Positions 33,948-43,470 are shown, counted from the first letter of the stretch. The stretch is DNA of 64,000 nucleotides from an uncultured Robinsoniella sp. (GCA_900539655.1 UQCR01000001.1:193111-257110), one strand, 5' to 3'. Made by a program: numbers and translations. Notes: generated by a model not told the origin, from the sequence alone.

Positions 33948-34016
33948 TGTTTTAATGTAACGGGGTAAGTCTTTTGTAATTCGCTTAAAAGCTTTATCAC
34001 CTTCAATATCCAGGAA

Positions 34017-35309
34017 CTACATGAGCGGAACCTGAAAGTCACTGTATACAATCCTTCCATCGCAGATTGTGGCTTTTACTCTTCCTTTTACATCCCAACC
34101 ATGAAAAGGAGTATTCCTTCCTTTAGAAATGAAGGTATTTTTATCAATTTTGTAAGAATGGGAAGGATCAATGATTACAATATCAGCAGTCTTGCCTTCC
34201 TTGAGACTTCCTTTATCAATTCCAAGAATTTGTGCCGGGGAGGTACTCATACGTTCTGCCATCATCATAGGAGTAAGATATCCCGGTTCCACCAGTCTGG
34301 TAATGGTTAGAGCAACCGCTGTCTCTAATCCTACGATGCCAAAAGCGGCTTTACGCCAGTCTTTATCTTTTTCATGTGCAGCATGGGGAGCGTGGTCTGT
34401 GGAAATGGCATCAATCGTTCCATCAGCTAACCCTTTTATTAATGCATCCACATCTTCTTTAGATCGAAGAGGAGGTGCCATTTTATAATTGGTATCATCA
34501 GCAGGAATCTCATCGCTTGTGAGTGTGAAATGATGGGGGCATACTTCGGCCGTTACATTGATACCAAGTTCCTTTCCACGGCGGACGAGGTCAACAGAGC
34601 CTTTGGTAGAACAGTGGCATATATGCAGTTTGGCACCGGTTTCACCGGCAAGCTGAATATCCCGCTCAATGATACGGTCTTCTACTTCATTAAGAATTCC
34701 CGGGAGGCCGTATTTTTTCGAGACCTCACATTCATTCATAACCCCTTTGCCTTTTAGCTCGGCATCTTCACAATGATCCAGAACCGGAAGATTAAACTTG
34801 GCAGCAGTTCTTAAGCCTTCCTGGTAGAGTACGGCATCCATGACGGTTTTTCCATCTTCGCTGAGGGCTGCTGCACCGCATGCAGCCATTGAAGCAATAT
34901 CCGCCAGTTCTTCCCCAAGCATGCCTTTTGTAACAGCACCCGCCTGAAGAACATGTATGGGAGAGAGTCTTGCTGCTTTTTCATAAATAGAAGATATCTT
35001 ATCACCACTGTCGATTACCGGAAGCGTATTAGCCATTGCTACGATGGTAGTAAAACCACCCTTGGCAGCAGCCATGGAACCTGTTTCTAAATTCTCTTTA
35101 TATTCCAGTCCGGGATCCCGTAAGTGGACATGGAGATCAATCAGCCCAGGCATAACATAACAACCTGCTGCATCTAAAACTTCATCAGAGTCCTCCTGGA
35201 TATTCTCTGATACTTTAAGTATTTTATCATCCTCAACTAAAATATCAGATATCTCATCTCTATTCTCGGATGGATCGATTACTCGTCCGTTTTTTATTAA
35301 TAAGCGCAT
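34017..35309 (-). CDS. pyrC: Dihydroorotase
   Basis: 430 aa, type I dihydroorotase of the amidohydrolase superfamily; forms dihydroorotate in pyrimidine synthesis. Metal ligands: HVH in GLIDLHVHLRDPGLEYKEN, Asp/His in PVLDHCEDAELKG, His in LHICHCSTKGSVDL, and Asp in DAISTDHAPHAAHEKDK. The frame extends 13 codons upstream, but MRLLIKNGRVIDPS with a GAAAGGAG site fixes the start at 35309. No other pyr genes are in the window. Confidence 0.93.
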   Translation of the reverse strand: MRLLIKNGRVIDPSENRDEISDILVEDDKILKVSENIQEDSDEVLDAAGCYVMPGLIDLHVHLRDPGLEYKENLETGSMAAAKGGFTTIVAMANTLPVIDSGDKISSIYEKAARLSPIHVLQAGAVTKGMLGEELADIASMAACGAAALSEDGKTVMDAVLYQEGLRTAAKFNLPVLDHCEDAELKGKGVMNECEVSKKYGLPGILNEVEDRIIERDIQLAGETGAKLHICHCSTKGSVDLVRRGKELGINVTAEVCPHHFTLTSDEIPADDTNYKMAPPLRSKEDVDALIKGLADGTIDAISTDHAPHAAHEKDKDWRKAAFGIVGLETAVALTITRLVEPGYLTPMMMAERMSTSPAQILGIDKGSLKEGKTADIVIIDPSHSYKIDKNTFISKGRNTPFHGWDVKGRVKATICDGRIVYSDFQVPLM

Positions 35310-35880
35310 AAATGCTCCTTTCAAACTCATGCGTGTTCCCTGCGGCATGTACAGCAGGGCTTGTTTACTTGCTATTTAATATTATCGTATCATAGATAAG
35401 AATGGGCTGTAAAGGGGGAATATGGAATTAGATAGGGTGGAGCAAGGGAGATAAATAAATTGAAAGATAATAATGATTGTGGTACAGATCACAATAAAAC
35501 CAAAAGAAGTAAGTAATGATTTGGCAAATTACTATAAGCGAAAAGGTATAGAATAAATAGAAGGACTCAGATAAATAAAAAAACAATATCATCACTAAAT
35601 ATATATAATGAGATGATAAGAATAATACATAATATAATAAATTTATTGTTGACTAATTATAATAATTATTATAAACTTATTGTATATAAAATATTTTAAA
35701 TCTATAATAATCTGTCTCTGGCAAGTCGCCAGGAATTCCAATGAATGATAATGGGTGTTGTATCCCTAAAGTGAATTGATTTAGGAGAAAGTAAGAAACT
35801 GTAAATTTTAAATATCGTGGCTGGTGCAAAGTCCGATATTGCTGAAATCAAATTTTAGTGTTATAATAAAGGAGAAAAAG
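35310..35880. other. AT-rich intergenic region
   Basis: 571 bases, strongly AT-rich between about 35570 and 35710. A TTGACT to TATAAA pair near 35654-35680 is a weak promoter candidate. GTGGCTGGTGCAAAGTCC (about 35818) sits before the start of the next gene, but the TTG/GTG starts in that stretch are not supported. No gene, tRNA or repeat seen. Confidence 0.5.
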
Positions 35881-36750
35881 ATGGAAAAAATAATAAAAAA
35901 GATGAAGCCGTTAGAGAAATTGGATTTGAAAGACAGATTTCTGTTTGATCAGGTAGCAGAAGATCCGGAATGCTGTCAGGCGATGCTGGAAATCATTCTG
36001 GATAAAGAAATTACTATTTTGATGAAAAATGAAACAGAAAAGGAATTTCGAACGACTACTTCACAAAGATCGATAAAAATGGACGTTTTTGCCGCAGATG
36101 CCGAAGATAAAATTTATAATATGGAAATGCAGCAAAAGAATGCAGGTAATCTGGCCAGAAGGGGCAGGTTTTATCAAGCCCATCTGGACGTATCCCTGTT
36201 AGAGCCGGGAGTCATAGACTTTAATGAATTAAATGACTCCTATATGATTATGATCGCTTGTTTTGATCTTTTTGGATTTGGGAAGTATCGATATACCTGC
36301 CGCATGGAATGTAAAGAATTACCAGGTACAATTTTAGAAGATGGCGCAGTTAGGATATTTTTAAATACAAAAGGTACAGACCGGCATGGAGTCAGTCAGG
36401 AATTAATAGATTTTCTGAATTATGTTGAATGCTCTACGGACGAAGTCTGCAGCAAGTGCCAAAGCTCGCGTATTCACAAGATACATAAACGCGTCTGCAG
36501 CATTAAGCGCAATGAAGAAGTGGGGGTGCGTTATTTGCAGCAATGGGAAGAAAAAATAATGATCCGAGAGGAAGCTATGGAACAGGGGGAGAAGAAAAAA
36601 GCAATAGATATTGCAAAGAACCTGATCGATCTCCTGGATGTGGAAGTCATTGCTACGAAGACGGGGCTGTCCGTTGAGGAGGTTCAGCGGATAAAGACTG
36701 GTCAGACAATGCAGTCAGAGGAATTAAAAGATGACGTAATTCAAAAATAA
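35881..36750 (+). CDS. Rpn family PD-(D/E)XK nuclease / putative transposase
   Basis: 289 aa. Nuclease core near residues 55-90: SQRSIKMDVFAADAEDKIYN followed by EMQQKN, giving the D-x(n)-E-x-Q pattern of the Rpn family, whose E. coli members are recA-independent recombination-promoting nucleases. A middle domain and a basic or acidic C-terminal helical tail (EQGEKKKAIDIAKNLIDLLD, then a helix-turn-helix-like VIATKTGLSVEEVQRIKTG) follow. ATG 35881 follows AAAGGAGAAAAAG. In other genomes these genes are common and mobile, but no repeat or target duplication is visible here. Confidence 0.8.
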   Translation: MEKIIKKMKPLEKLDLKDRFLFDQVAEDPECCQAMLEIILDKEITILMKNETEKEFRTTTSQRSIKMDVFAADAEDKIYNMEMQQKNAGNLARRGRFYQAHLDVSLLEPGVIDFNELNDSYMIMIACFDLFGFGKYRYTCRMECKELPGTILEDGAVRIFLNTKGTDRHGVSQELIDFLNYVECSTDEVCSKCQSSRIHKIHKRVCSIKRNEEVGVRYLQQWEEKIMIREEAMEQGEKKKAIDIAKNLIDLLDVEVIATKTGLSVEEVQRIKTGQTMQSEELKDDVIQK

Positions 36751-36756
36751 AAAAAA

Positions 36757-36853
36757 GAAGCCGGAAACATCTTTGTAAATTTCTTCAGTACTGGATGCTA
36801 AAGATAAGGATCTAATAATTGAGGATATTTTACTGATGTTTCCGGTTCCTTTT
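36757..36853. terminator. Bidirectional terminator between convergent genes
   Basis: CCGGAAACATC (36761-36771) pairs with GATGTTTCCGG (36835-36845) across a loop of 63 bases, with A-rich and T-rich flanks on each side. It fits the end of the Rpn gene and of aroE. The loop is longer than usual. Confidence 0.6.
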
Positions 36854-36869
36854 CAAATGTCGTTCTGGA

Positions 36870-37736
36870 TTATTTAAAATATTTTTCTTTTATAATATCC
36901 ACCGGCATATCCTGTCCGGTCCAGATTTTAAAGGAAGCTGCACCCTGGTATAATAGCATATACATACCATTAGCGGTACGGCATCCGCTTTCTTTGGCAA
37001 GCTTTAACAGCTTTGTTTCCTTTGGGTTATAGATTACATCAAATACCATAAGGTCTTTATGAAAGAAGCTGGTATCGGTAATCAGGCACCCATCCGTATT
37101 TGGAGCCATGCCAACACTGGTTCCATTAGTAAGGATATCACTTTCTGCAATTTCAGACTTTAGGATAGAAGGATCATCGAAATCAAACAAAGTTACTTTG
37201 CATTTGGATTCTGAATTTAAAGTTTCCACGATTTTCTGTGCACGATCCCAGAATGCATCATGAATGCTGAATACCGAGATTTCTTTTACGCCATCCAATG
37301 CTGCCTGTATCATAATAGCACTTGCAGCGCCCCCGGCTCCTAACAGGGTCATTTTTTTGCCGATGATGTCAAACCCGGAATCTTTACATGCCATCATAAA
37401 TCCGGTTCCGTCTGTTGTATAGCCTATAAATTTACCATTGTCATTTAATACTGTATTCACTGCACCGCCGATTCTGGCAGCAGGCGAAAGCTCATCGCAA
37501 AGTTCACACATGATGTTTTTATCTGGCATGGTAATGTTAAAGCCTAAAACGTTCATTGACCGAAGGCCTTCTGCCACCTGAGGCATTTTATCCACACCGG
37601 CATCAAATGCCAGATAAGTACAGTCAATGCCGAGCTGCTCGAAGGCTTCGTTATGCATCGCGGGTGAAATGCTATGTTCTACTGGACTTCCTAATAGACA
37701 TGCAAGACGTGTATGACCGGTTATTTTTCTTGCCAT
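36870..37736 (-). CDS. aroE: Shikimate dehydrogenase
   Basis: 288 aa. Reduces 3-dehydroshikimate to shikimate with NADPH. Substrate-binding GSPVEHSISPAMHNEAF near the N-terminus, the catalytic Lys-Asp region NITMPDKNIM (Lys) and GYTTDGTGFMMACKD (Asp), and the NADP fold LLGAGGAASAIMIQAALDG. Start MARKITGHTRLACLLGSP is preceded by GAAAGGGG. The aroQ-aroK fusion lies 1.3 kb away in the opposite direction. Confidence 0.93.
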   Translation of the reverse strand: MARKITGHTRLACLLGSPVEHSISPAMHNEAFEQLGIDCTYLAFDAGVDKMPQVAEGLRSMNVLGFNITMPDKNIMCELCDELSPAARIGGAVNTVLNDNGKFIGYTTDGTGFMMACKDSGFDIIGKKMTLLGAGGAASAIMIQAALDGVKEISVFSIHDAFWDRAQKIVETLNSESKCKVTLFDFDDPSILKSEIAESDILTNGTSVGMAPNTDGCLITDTSFFHKDLMVFDVIYNPKETKLLKLAKESGCRTANGMYMLLYQGAASFKIWTGQDMPVDIIKEKYFK

Positions 37737-37889
37737 TTTTATAAACCCCTTTCATTATCTCGTTTTTATCGGTATAATTTTGTAAATATATGATTTTTTA
37801 ATAGTAAACTATTTGGCATAAAAAGTCAATTATTTCTTTAATGCATTAATGTGCTCAAGTGAATATGGTGTGGCAAGATAACCATATCG

Positions 37890-38753
37890 TTAAAAGAAAT
37901 ATTGACCGTCTATTTTTCTAAGTTCTTCATTCAGCAGAACCTTTTCCTTGTCAGAGAGAGGATTGTTCAGGCATTCAGCAATATGCTCCACAACAAAAGA
38001 AAAACTTTCGAAGTTTCCCGGTGGAACTACAGCATCAGCACCCATGGAAAGCGTGTATTTAATGGCTGCGATCCCCAGGGCCTCATTGTGAGAAATTGGT
38101 TTGCACCATGATTTCGGGAAGGAGGACCGGGTACGTTCTTCTTCATTGAACCATGCGCGGTGGATTAGCGTTTTCATGCCAAGTAAACCGATGTTTTTCT
38201 CTTTAGCGGCTTTGGAAATGCGGGTACCAAAGTCCTTGCCCAGATTTATTCCCCAGTTTAAAGGAAAGAGAACAGTGTCAAAGTCATAACGTTTCAGTGC
38301 CTCCAGAGCTACCTCTTCACTATGGCAGGTGATACCAAGCTTCTTTAAACTGCCTTCTTCTTTTGCTTTACACATAATTTCCATGACGCCACCTTTGGAA
38401 AAAGCGGTATCCAGTTCTTCCATAGATACGAGTCCATGCATTTGGTACACATCAAAATAGTCTGTGTGAAGCAGATCAAAGGACTCTTCTAATTCCCTTT
38501 TTCCATCGTCAGCCAGCCTGCAGTTTGTTTTACAGGCAAGATAAATTTGTTTCCGGTAAGGCTTCAGGGAGTTGCCCAGTTTTTCCTGAGCATCTCCATA
38601 TGAGGGAGCTACATCGAAATAGTTGATTCCTTTTTCAATGGCATATTCCACATAGCGGTCAGATGCCTCCTGACCGTCTTCCATAGATACAATACCGCCA
38701 TATACAACTGGGCTGATCTCATATCCCGTATTACCCAATTTCCGTTTTTGCAT
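37890..38753 (-). CDS. Aldo/keto reductase
   Basis: 287 aa, TIM barrel NADPH-dependent oxidoreductase. Catalytic residues are recognisable: Asp and Tyr in NYFDVAPSYGDAQEKLG, Lys in IYLACKTNCRL, His in VYQMHGLVSM. The substrate cannot be predicted. The frame extends 18 codons upstream, but MQKRKLGNTGYEISPVVYG is the family start and GAAAGGAA stands before it at 38753. Divergent from the aroQ-aroK gene. Confidence 0.88.
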   Translation of the reverse strand: MQKRKLGNTGYEISPVVYGGIVSMEDGQEASDRYVEYAIEKGINYFDVAPSYGDAQEKLGNSLKPYRKQIYLACKTNCRLADDGKRELEESFDLLHTDYFDVYQMHGLVSMEELDTAFSKGGVMEIMCKAKEEGSLKKLGITCHSEEVALEALKRYDFDTVLFPLNWGINLGKDFGTRISKAAKEKNIGLLGMKTLIHRAWFNEEERTRSSFPKSWCKPISHNEALGIAAIKYTLSMGADAVVPPGNFESFSFVVEHIAECLNNPLSDKEKVLLNEELRKIDGQYFF

Positions 38754-38960
38754 AATTCCGTTCCTTTCTGAATTATATTTCAAATTCATATGTTTTGACA
38801 TATTCAATAAGGCCTTCAGAAATACTGTTGCATGTCATAATGCCTTGTGAATGAATATGCATATTCATGGTTTTGTATAAAATTATAGCATAAGCATTCG
38901 ATGAATACTACATTTTATCAATAAAACACAGTAAGTTTTTCGCTTTAAAGTATTAAAATG

Positions 38961-38989
38961 TTGATAATTTTCTATCTCCCTGTTATAAT
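38961..38989 (+). promoter_or_regulatory. Promoter of the chorismate mutase-shikimate kinase gene
   Basis: TTGATA at 38961-38966, 17-base spacer, perfect TATAAT at 38984-38989. Confidence 0.75.
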
Positions 38990-39022
38990 ACAGCATAGAA
39001 ATATAAGAAAGGAAAAGCCCAG

Positions 39023-39808
39023 ATGGATAAATTAGAAGAAATCAGAGAAAAGATAAGTCAATGTGATGACCGTATCATTGAGGAACTTGTGATTCGAATG
39101 AATTGCATGAAGGATATAATCGCATATAAGAAGCAAACAGGTGCGCCGATTATTCAGCCGGAACAGGATAAAAAACAGGAAGATGACCTGAAAACTAAGG
39201 TTAAAGATCAAGAGTTTCAAGATGAAATTTTACATATTTTTGAATATATTTTTAAAAACAGCCGTAAGATACAGACAAAGAGTTTGTTAGACTATAATAT
39301 CTTCTTAATCGGTTTTATGGGAGCTGGGAAGAGTACCGTAGCGGATGGTCTGGAGCATATGCTTGAAATGGAGCGTGTTGAGATGGACACCTTGATTGCA
39401 AAGAAGCAGGGAATGTCAATACCGCAGATTTTTGAGGAGTATGGAGAAGCATTTTTCCGTGATCTGGAAAGCAATCTGCTGATTGAACTTCAGAAAAAAA
39501 GCCAGGTAATTGTATCCTGTGGAGGCGGCGTTGTGATGCGACCGGAGAATGCGGAACATATGAAGAAGCATGGAAGAGTTGTTTTGCTGACCGCATCCCC
39601 GAAGACTATTTTTGAGCGGGTGAAGGACAGCAAGGAACGTCCCATTCTGAATGACAATATGAATGTGGCATTTATAGAAGAATTAATGGAAAAACGGCGT
39701 GAAAAATATCTAGCTACAGCTGATATAATCATTGAGACAGACGGGAAGAATGTGGTGGAGATCTGTGAAGAAATTATATCCAGGCTGATAGTGCTGGACC
39801 GTGGATAA
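39023..39808 (+). CDS. Bifunctional chorismate mutase / shikimate kinase
   Basis: 261 aa fusion. Residues 1-85 form an AroQ-type chorismate mutase helical domain (IREKISQCDDRIIEELVIRM, then KKQTGAPII). Residues 92-261 form a shikimate kinase: P-loop GFMGAGKST at 97-105, substrate Asp in EMDTLIAKKQG, FRDLESNLL, CGGGVVMRPEN and the lid Arg in KERPILNDN. It would connect a mid-pathway step (shikimate to shikimate-3-P) with the branch from chorismate to prephenate. Such fusions are known in a few Clostridia. A strong terminator follows. The aroE and aldo/keto reductase genes lie on the opposite strand next to it. Confidence 0.88.
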   Translation: MDKLEEIREKISQCDDRIIEELVIRMNCMKDIIAYKKQTGAPIIQPEQDKKQEDDLKTKVKDQEFQDEILHIFEYIFKNSRKIQTKSLLDYNIFLIGFMGAGKSTVADGLEHMLEMERVEMDTLIAKKQGMSIPQIFEEYGEAFFRDLESNLLIELQKKSQVIVSCGGGVVMRPENAEHMKKHGRVVLLTASPKTIFERVKDSKERPILNDNMNVAFIEELMEKRREKYLATADIIIETDGKNVVEICEEIISRLIVLDRG

Positions 39809-39841
39809 ACCGAAATAGAAGAATTGTATCAGAAGTATAAA

Positions 39842-39900
39842 AAGTGGTAAAACATATAAAGGTTCAGCCTTATACCTTATATGATTTTGCCGCTTTTTTT
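39842..39900 (+). terminator. Terminator after the fusion gene
   Basis: AAGTGGTAAAACATATAA...GGT pairs with ACCTTATATG...GCCGCTT over about 20 positions, then a run of seven T. Confidence 0.9.
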
Positions 39901-40143
39901 GTTTGAAAATACTGATGACGACGGTTTTTAAAACGGTAAAATCAGGTTAGCAATTTATATGAATAAAAAACCTTTGTATTCTGCTATAGTATTAATGAAA
40001 GGTAGTTCTGCGTTGAACGTGGTGCTCAGAGAATACTCAATAGAATTTAATTTAAAAATTGCTGCCGGAACGAAATGTTTGACTACAAAGCACTTCCTTC
40101 AACAAAAACCATATACATTTTGCAAAATACAAGGAGGACAAAA

Positions 40144-41022
40144 ATGGAGAATAATCGATATGAAATCGGACGGGTAATTGACTATATAGAAGATCACCTC
40201 CTGGATGAGAAGCTGGATTTAGAGGCGATTGCAACAAACATCGGATACTCCAAATATCATCTGCACCGGATGTTTACCGCTGTTGTGGGTTTCACTGTCC
40301 ATCGCTATATTCAAAGACGCAGATTAACAGAAGCAGCACGCATGCTTATTTTTACAGATAAACCAATCATAGAAATTGCTCTGTGTGCAGGATATGAGAC
40401 ACAGAGGTCCTTTTCCAAGGGATTTAAAGCCATGTTTCAGTTTAGCCCAAAATCATTTAGAAAACATAGCAGTTTTCTGCCGTTACAATTAAAGTTTGAT
40501 GTGAAGAACTGTAAAAAGTTGAGGGGAGACAGGATTGTGGAGGTTAAAAACGTAGAAGCAGGAACCATAACGGTGGTTGGGTGCAGGAAAAGTACCAAAA
40601 AAGGATTTATAGTTATAGGAAAATGCTGGAACTTTCTTCACGGGAAAAAGCATAAAATTAAAAACAGAACGGATCCAGATTTTTTAATTGGGATAAATGA
40701 TTATTCTATGTTCAGATATAATGAGGAAGATGATGCAAACCCTGCTTTTAACTATATTGCAGGAGCGCAGGTAAGTGTGGCCAAAGAGATACCAAAAGGA
40801 ATGGATGTCTTCATTCTGCCCGCCAGTAAATATGTGGTTTTTACATTTCGTGGGAGAAATGATGACAGCTTGCAGCCTATTGTGGAATATATTTATCAGG
40901 AATGGTTTCCTGAGGCTGCCTGCCAATTTAATGAAAACAACCCATATGATTTTGTTAAATACGGAGAAATTACAGATAGAAATGGTGAAAGTGAAATTCA
41001 ATTCTGGGTACCGGTTATTTAG
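40144..41022 (+). CDS. AraC family regulator with GyrI-like effector domain
   Basis: 292 aa. Two helix-turn-helix motifs at residues 1-110 (LDLEAIATNIGYSKYHLHRM and PIIEIALCAGYETQRSFSKG, then FSPKSFRKHS). Residues 130-292 resemble the GyrI/effector-binding domain of AraC-type activators, which often binds drugs or small molecules. The frame opens at 40075, but ATG 40144 behind AAGGAGGAC is the clear start. The target genes are unknown; pdxS lies downstream in the same direction after about 215 bases. Confidence 0.88.
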   Translation: MENNRYEIGRVIDYIEDHLLDEKLDLEAIATNIGYSKYHLHRMFTAVVGFTVHRYIQRRRLTEAARMLIFTDKPIIEIALCAGYETQRSFSKGFKAMFQFSPKSFRKHSSFLPLQLKFDVKNCKKLRGDRIVEVKNVEAGTITVVGCRKSTKKGFIVIGKCWNFLHGKKHKIKNRTDPDFLIGINDYSMFRYNEEDDANPAFNYIAGAQVSVAKEIPKGMDVFILPASKYVVFTFRGRNDDSLQPIVEYIYQEWFPEAACQFNENNPYDFVKYGEITDRNGESEIQFWVPVI

Positions 41023-41236
41023 TTCTATAGAATTTTGCTAAACTGGCATGGTTCAAAAACATAAAACTGGCATTTGTAACGAGGACACATATCGGATATA
41101 GTAGAAACATAAAAATTGCCCATTTGCAGTTAATGATAGGAATTCTTATGATCTTAATCTAAAAATGTATGAGCCATACAAATTTTTACTTGCCACTGAT
41201 AACAATAACAACTTGATAGATAGCAGGAGAATGTAT
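41023..41236 (+). promoter_or_regulatory. pdxS upstream region with direct repeats
   Basis: AAACTGGCAT occurs at 41039 and again at 41065, a 10-base direct repeat with a 26-base period. Directly repeated sites are known for MocR/PdxR regulators, but no pdxR gene is in the window, so this is only suggestive. No clear promoter was identified. Confidence 0.35.
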
Positions 41237-42112
41237 ATGGAACAGAACAGATATGAATTGAATAAGGAACTGGCACAAATGTTAAAAGGGGGTGTAATCA
41301 TGGATGTGACTACACCGGAGCAGGCAAAGATTGCTCAGGATGCCGGAGCATGTGCGGTTATGGCACTTGAGCGTATCCCGGCAGATATCAGAGCTGCAGG
41401 CGGAGTGTCCAGAATGAGTGATCCAGGCATGATTCGGGGAATTCAGGAAGCAGTATCCATACCTGTCATGGCAAAATGTAGAATTGGCCATTTTGCGGAA
41501 GCGCAGATTTTGGAAGCAATAGAGATTGATTACATAGATGAGAGTGAAGTGCTGTCTCCGGCAGATGATGTGTATCACATTGATAAAACTAAATTTAGAG
41601 TCCCTTTCGTATGCGGTGCGAAGGATCTGGGGGAGGCACTAAGGAGAATTATGGAAGGAGCTTCCATGATAAGGACAAAGGGGGAGCCGGGAACCGGTGA
41701 CATCGTACAGGCAGTCCGCCATATGAGGAAAATGAACCAGGAAATAGCAAGATTGGTATCTATGCGTGAGGATGAATTATTTCAGGCGGCAAAGGAGCTT
41801 CAGGTTCCCTGCGAGCTGGTGGAATATGTGCATAGTAACGGAAAGCTTCCTGTTGTTAATTTTGCAGCAGGCGGAGTAGCTACTCCGGCAGATGCTGCGT
41901 TAATGATGCAGCTTGGAGCGCAAGGAGTCTTTGTAGGATCGGGCATATTCAAATCGGGAGATCCGGCGAAGAGGGCACAGGCAATAGTGAAAGCCGTTAC
42001 CAATTACCAGGATGCCAAAATGCTGGCGGAATTATCGGAAGACCTGGGAGAAGCTATGGTGGGAATCAATGAGCAGGAAATCGGACTTTTAATGGCAGAA
42101 AGGGGAAAATAA
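41237..42112 (+). CDS. pdxS: Pyridoxal 5'-phosphate synthase subunit PdxS
   Basis: 291 aa. TIM barrel enzyme condensing ribose-5-P, glyceraldehyde-3-P and ammonia into PLP, in a 12+12 complex with PdxT. Active-site lysines are in VMAKCRIGHFAEAQ and FVCGAKDLGEALRR; the phosphate-binding glycines are in NFAAGGVATPADAALMMQLG. The frame starts upstream at 41165, but AGGAG at 41225 places the start at ATG 41237. PdxT starts one base after the stop. Confidence 0.96.
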   Translation: MEQNRYELNKELAQMLKGGVIMDVTTPEQAKIAQDAGACAVMALERIPADIRAAGGVSRMSDPGMIRGIQEAVSIPVMAKCRIGHFAEAQILEAIEIDYIDESEVLSPADDVYHIDKTKFRVPFVCGAKDLGEALRRIMEGASMIRTKGEPGTGDIVQAVRHMRKMNQEIARLVSMREDELFQAAKELQVPCELVEYVHSNGKLPVVNFAAGGVATPADAALMMQLGAQGVFVGSGIFKSGDPAKRAQAIVKAVTNYQDAKMLAELSEDLGEAMVGINEQEIGLLMAERGK

Positions 42113-42113
42113 A

Positions 42114-42692
42114 GTGAGAATTGCAGTGTTGGCAGTTCAGGGGGCTTTTATTGAACATGAGAAAATACTTGAAAAACTGGGCGCAGACTGCATCGAAATA
42201 CGGCAGAAAAGGGATGCAGAGGGAGCGTTCGACGGTCTTATCCTGCCGGGCGGAGAGAGCACAGTAATGGGGAAGCTTTTAAAAGAGCTGGAATTATTCC
42301 ATATCTTAAAAACAAAGATTAAAAAAGGGATGCCGGTGCTTGGAACCTGTGCAGGATTGATCTTACTGGCGGAAAAGTTATCCAACGATGAAAAGGTCCA
42401 TTTCGGAACACTGCCGGTTACTGTAAAAAGAAATGGATATGGCAGACAGCTAGGCAGCTTTCATACAGAGGGATATATGGAAGGAGTGGGCATGATTCCA
42501 ATGACATTTATCAGAGCCCCATACATTGAAATTGCTGATCCGGCTGTAAAGATAATGGCAAGGGTTGATGAAAAAATAGTGGCAGTAAGATATAAAAATC
42601 AGCTTGGAGCTGCCTTTCATCCTGAAGTTACAGCGGATACCCGAGTCCATGAATATTTTCTTCAAATGGTGAAGGATGAGCGATCATTATGA
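42114..42692 (+). CDS. pdxT: Pyridoxal 5'-phosphate synthase glutaminase subunit PdxT
   Basis: 192 aa. Class I amidotransferase supplying ammonia to PdxS. Cys nucleophile in LGTCAGLILLAEKL, His-x-Glu in AAFHPEVTAD, and the GGESTVMGKLL motif near the N-terminus. GTG start directly after the pdxS stop, so translation is coupled. Confidence 0.95.
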   Translation: MRIAVLAVQGAFIEHEKILEKLGADCIEIRQKRDAEGAFDGLILPGGESTVMGKLLKELELFHILKTKIKKGMPVLGTCAGLILLAEKLSNDEKVHFGTLPVTVKRNGYGRQLGSFHTEGYMEGVGMIPMTFIRAPYIEIADPAVKIMARVDEKIVAVRYKNQLGAAFHPEVTADTRVHEYFLQMVKDERSL

Positions 42693-42909
42693 TATAGAAA
42701 GTAGGACACTGGCAGGGCAATCTGAAATACGATATGGATTCTGAGATGAAAAATGTAAGTTGGAATTAATATTTGAAATTTGAAGAGATTGTCAATATCA
42801 TACAAGAGAACTATTTTAGTGTGTGTTATACTTTGCAAAGGTCATAGGTTTTTTGAATATGAGCAGATTCAGCGATTAAATTACAGATCATATGCAAAGG
42901 AGAACATGA

Positions 42910-43332
42910 ATGGATAGTCATAACGATAAATGTGTCATGGTAATTGATGAAAGCCTTCCGCTTGGGATTATTGCAAATACTGCGGCAGTCTTGGGAATTA
43001 CGCTTGGAAAACAACATTCGGAAATTGTGGGAGCGGATGTATTAGATGAAACTCATAATAAACATCTGGGCATTACAGCATTTCCGGTTCCTATTCTAAA
43101 AGGCAATGTTCAAATCATTAAAGAGCTGCGCAGCAGACTTTATACGGAAGAATTCCGCCAGCTGACAGTAGTTGATTTTTCAGATGTGGCACAAAGCTGT
43201 AATGATTATGAAGATTTTACAAAAAAGATAGGACAGACAGAGGAAGATAAATTACAGTATTTTGGCATTGCGATGTGTGGCAATAAGAAGTTGGTAAATA
43301 AATTAACAGGGAGTATGGGGCTGCTTAGATAA
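42910..43332 (+). CDS. DUF2000 family protein
   Basis: 140 aa. Matches the DUF2000 family, which has a peptidyl-tRNA hydrolase II-like fold: DKCVMVIDESLPLGIIANTA, VLGITLGKQHSEIVGADVLD and the C-terminal GIAMCGNKKLVNKLTGSMGL. Function not established. ATG 42910 follows AAAGGAGAAC. The preceding gap carries a weak promoter (TTGTCA, 17-base spacer, TATTTT at 42789-42817). Not linked by spacing to pdxT. Confidence 0.85.
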   Translation: MDSHNDKCVMVIDESLPLGIIANTAAVLGITLGKQHSEIVGADVLDETHNKHLGITAFPVPILKGNVQIIKELRSRLYTEEFRQLTVVDFSDVAQSCNDYEDFTKKIGQTEEDKLQYFGIAMCGNKKLVNKLTGSMGLLR

Positions 43333-43335
43333 CGT

Positions 43336-43423
43336 TAAAAGCATTAGAAGAAAAAAGCATTTAAAATAAAAAAGCATTTAGAAGAAAAAAAGCATTTAGA
43401 AGAAAATAGTATTTAGAAGAAAA
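43336..43423 (+). repeat. Short AT-rich tandem repeat
   Basis: Five imperfect copies of an AAAAGCATTTAGAAGAA unit (about 17-18 bp each) between the DUF2000 gene and the ABC operon. The copies differ at a few positions; the last reads ATAGTATTTAGAAGAA. Not a CRISPR: no spacers, and the unit is far too simple. Confidence 0.75.
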
Positions 43424-43470
43424 CAATACTGATGAAAATTTGTCAGAAAGAAACAATATGTTCAACCTTA

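Noticed and set aside
35881..36750. Active transposon around the Rpn-family gene
   Set aside because: No inverted repeats or target duplications are visible around it.
43336..43423. Possible CRISPR array
   Set aside because: Units are about 17 bp, directly adjacent and low complexity; there are no spacers and no cas genes.
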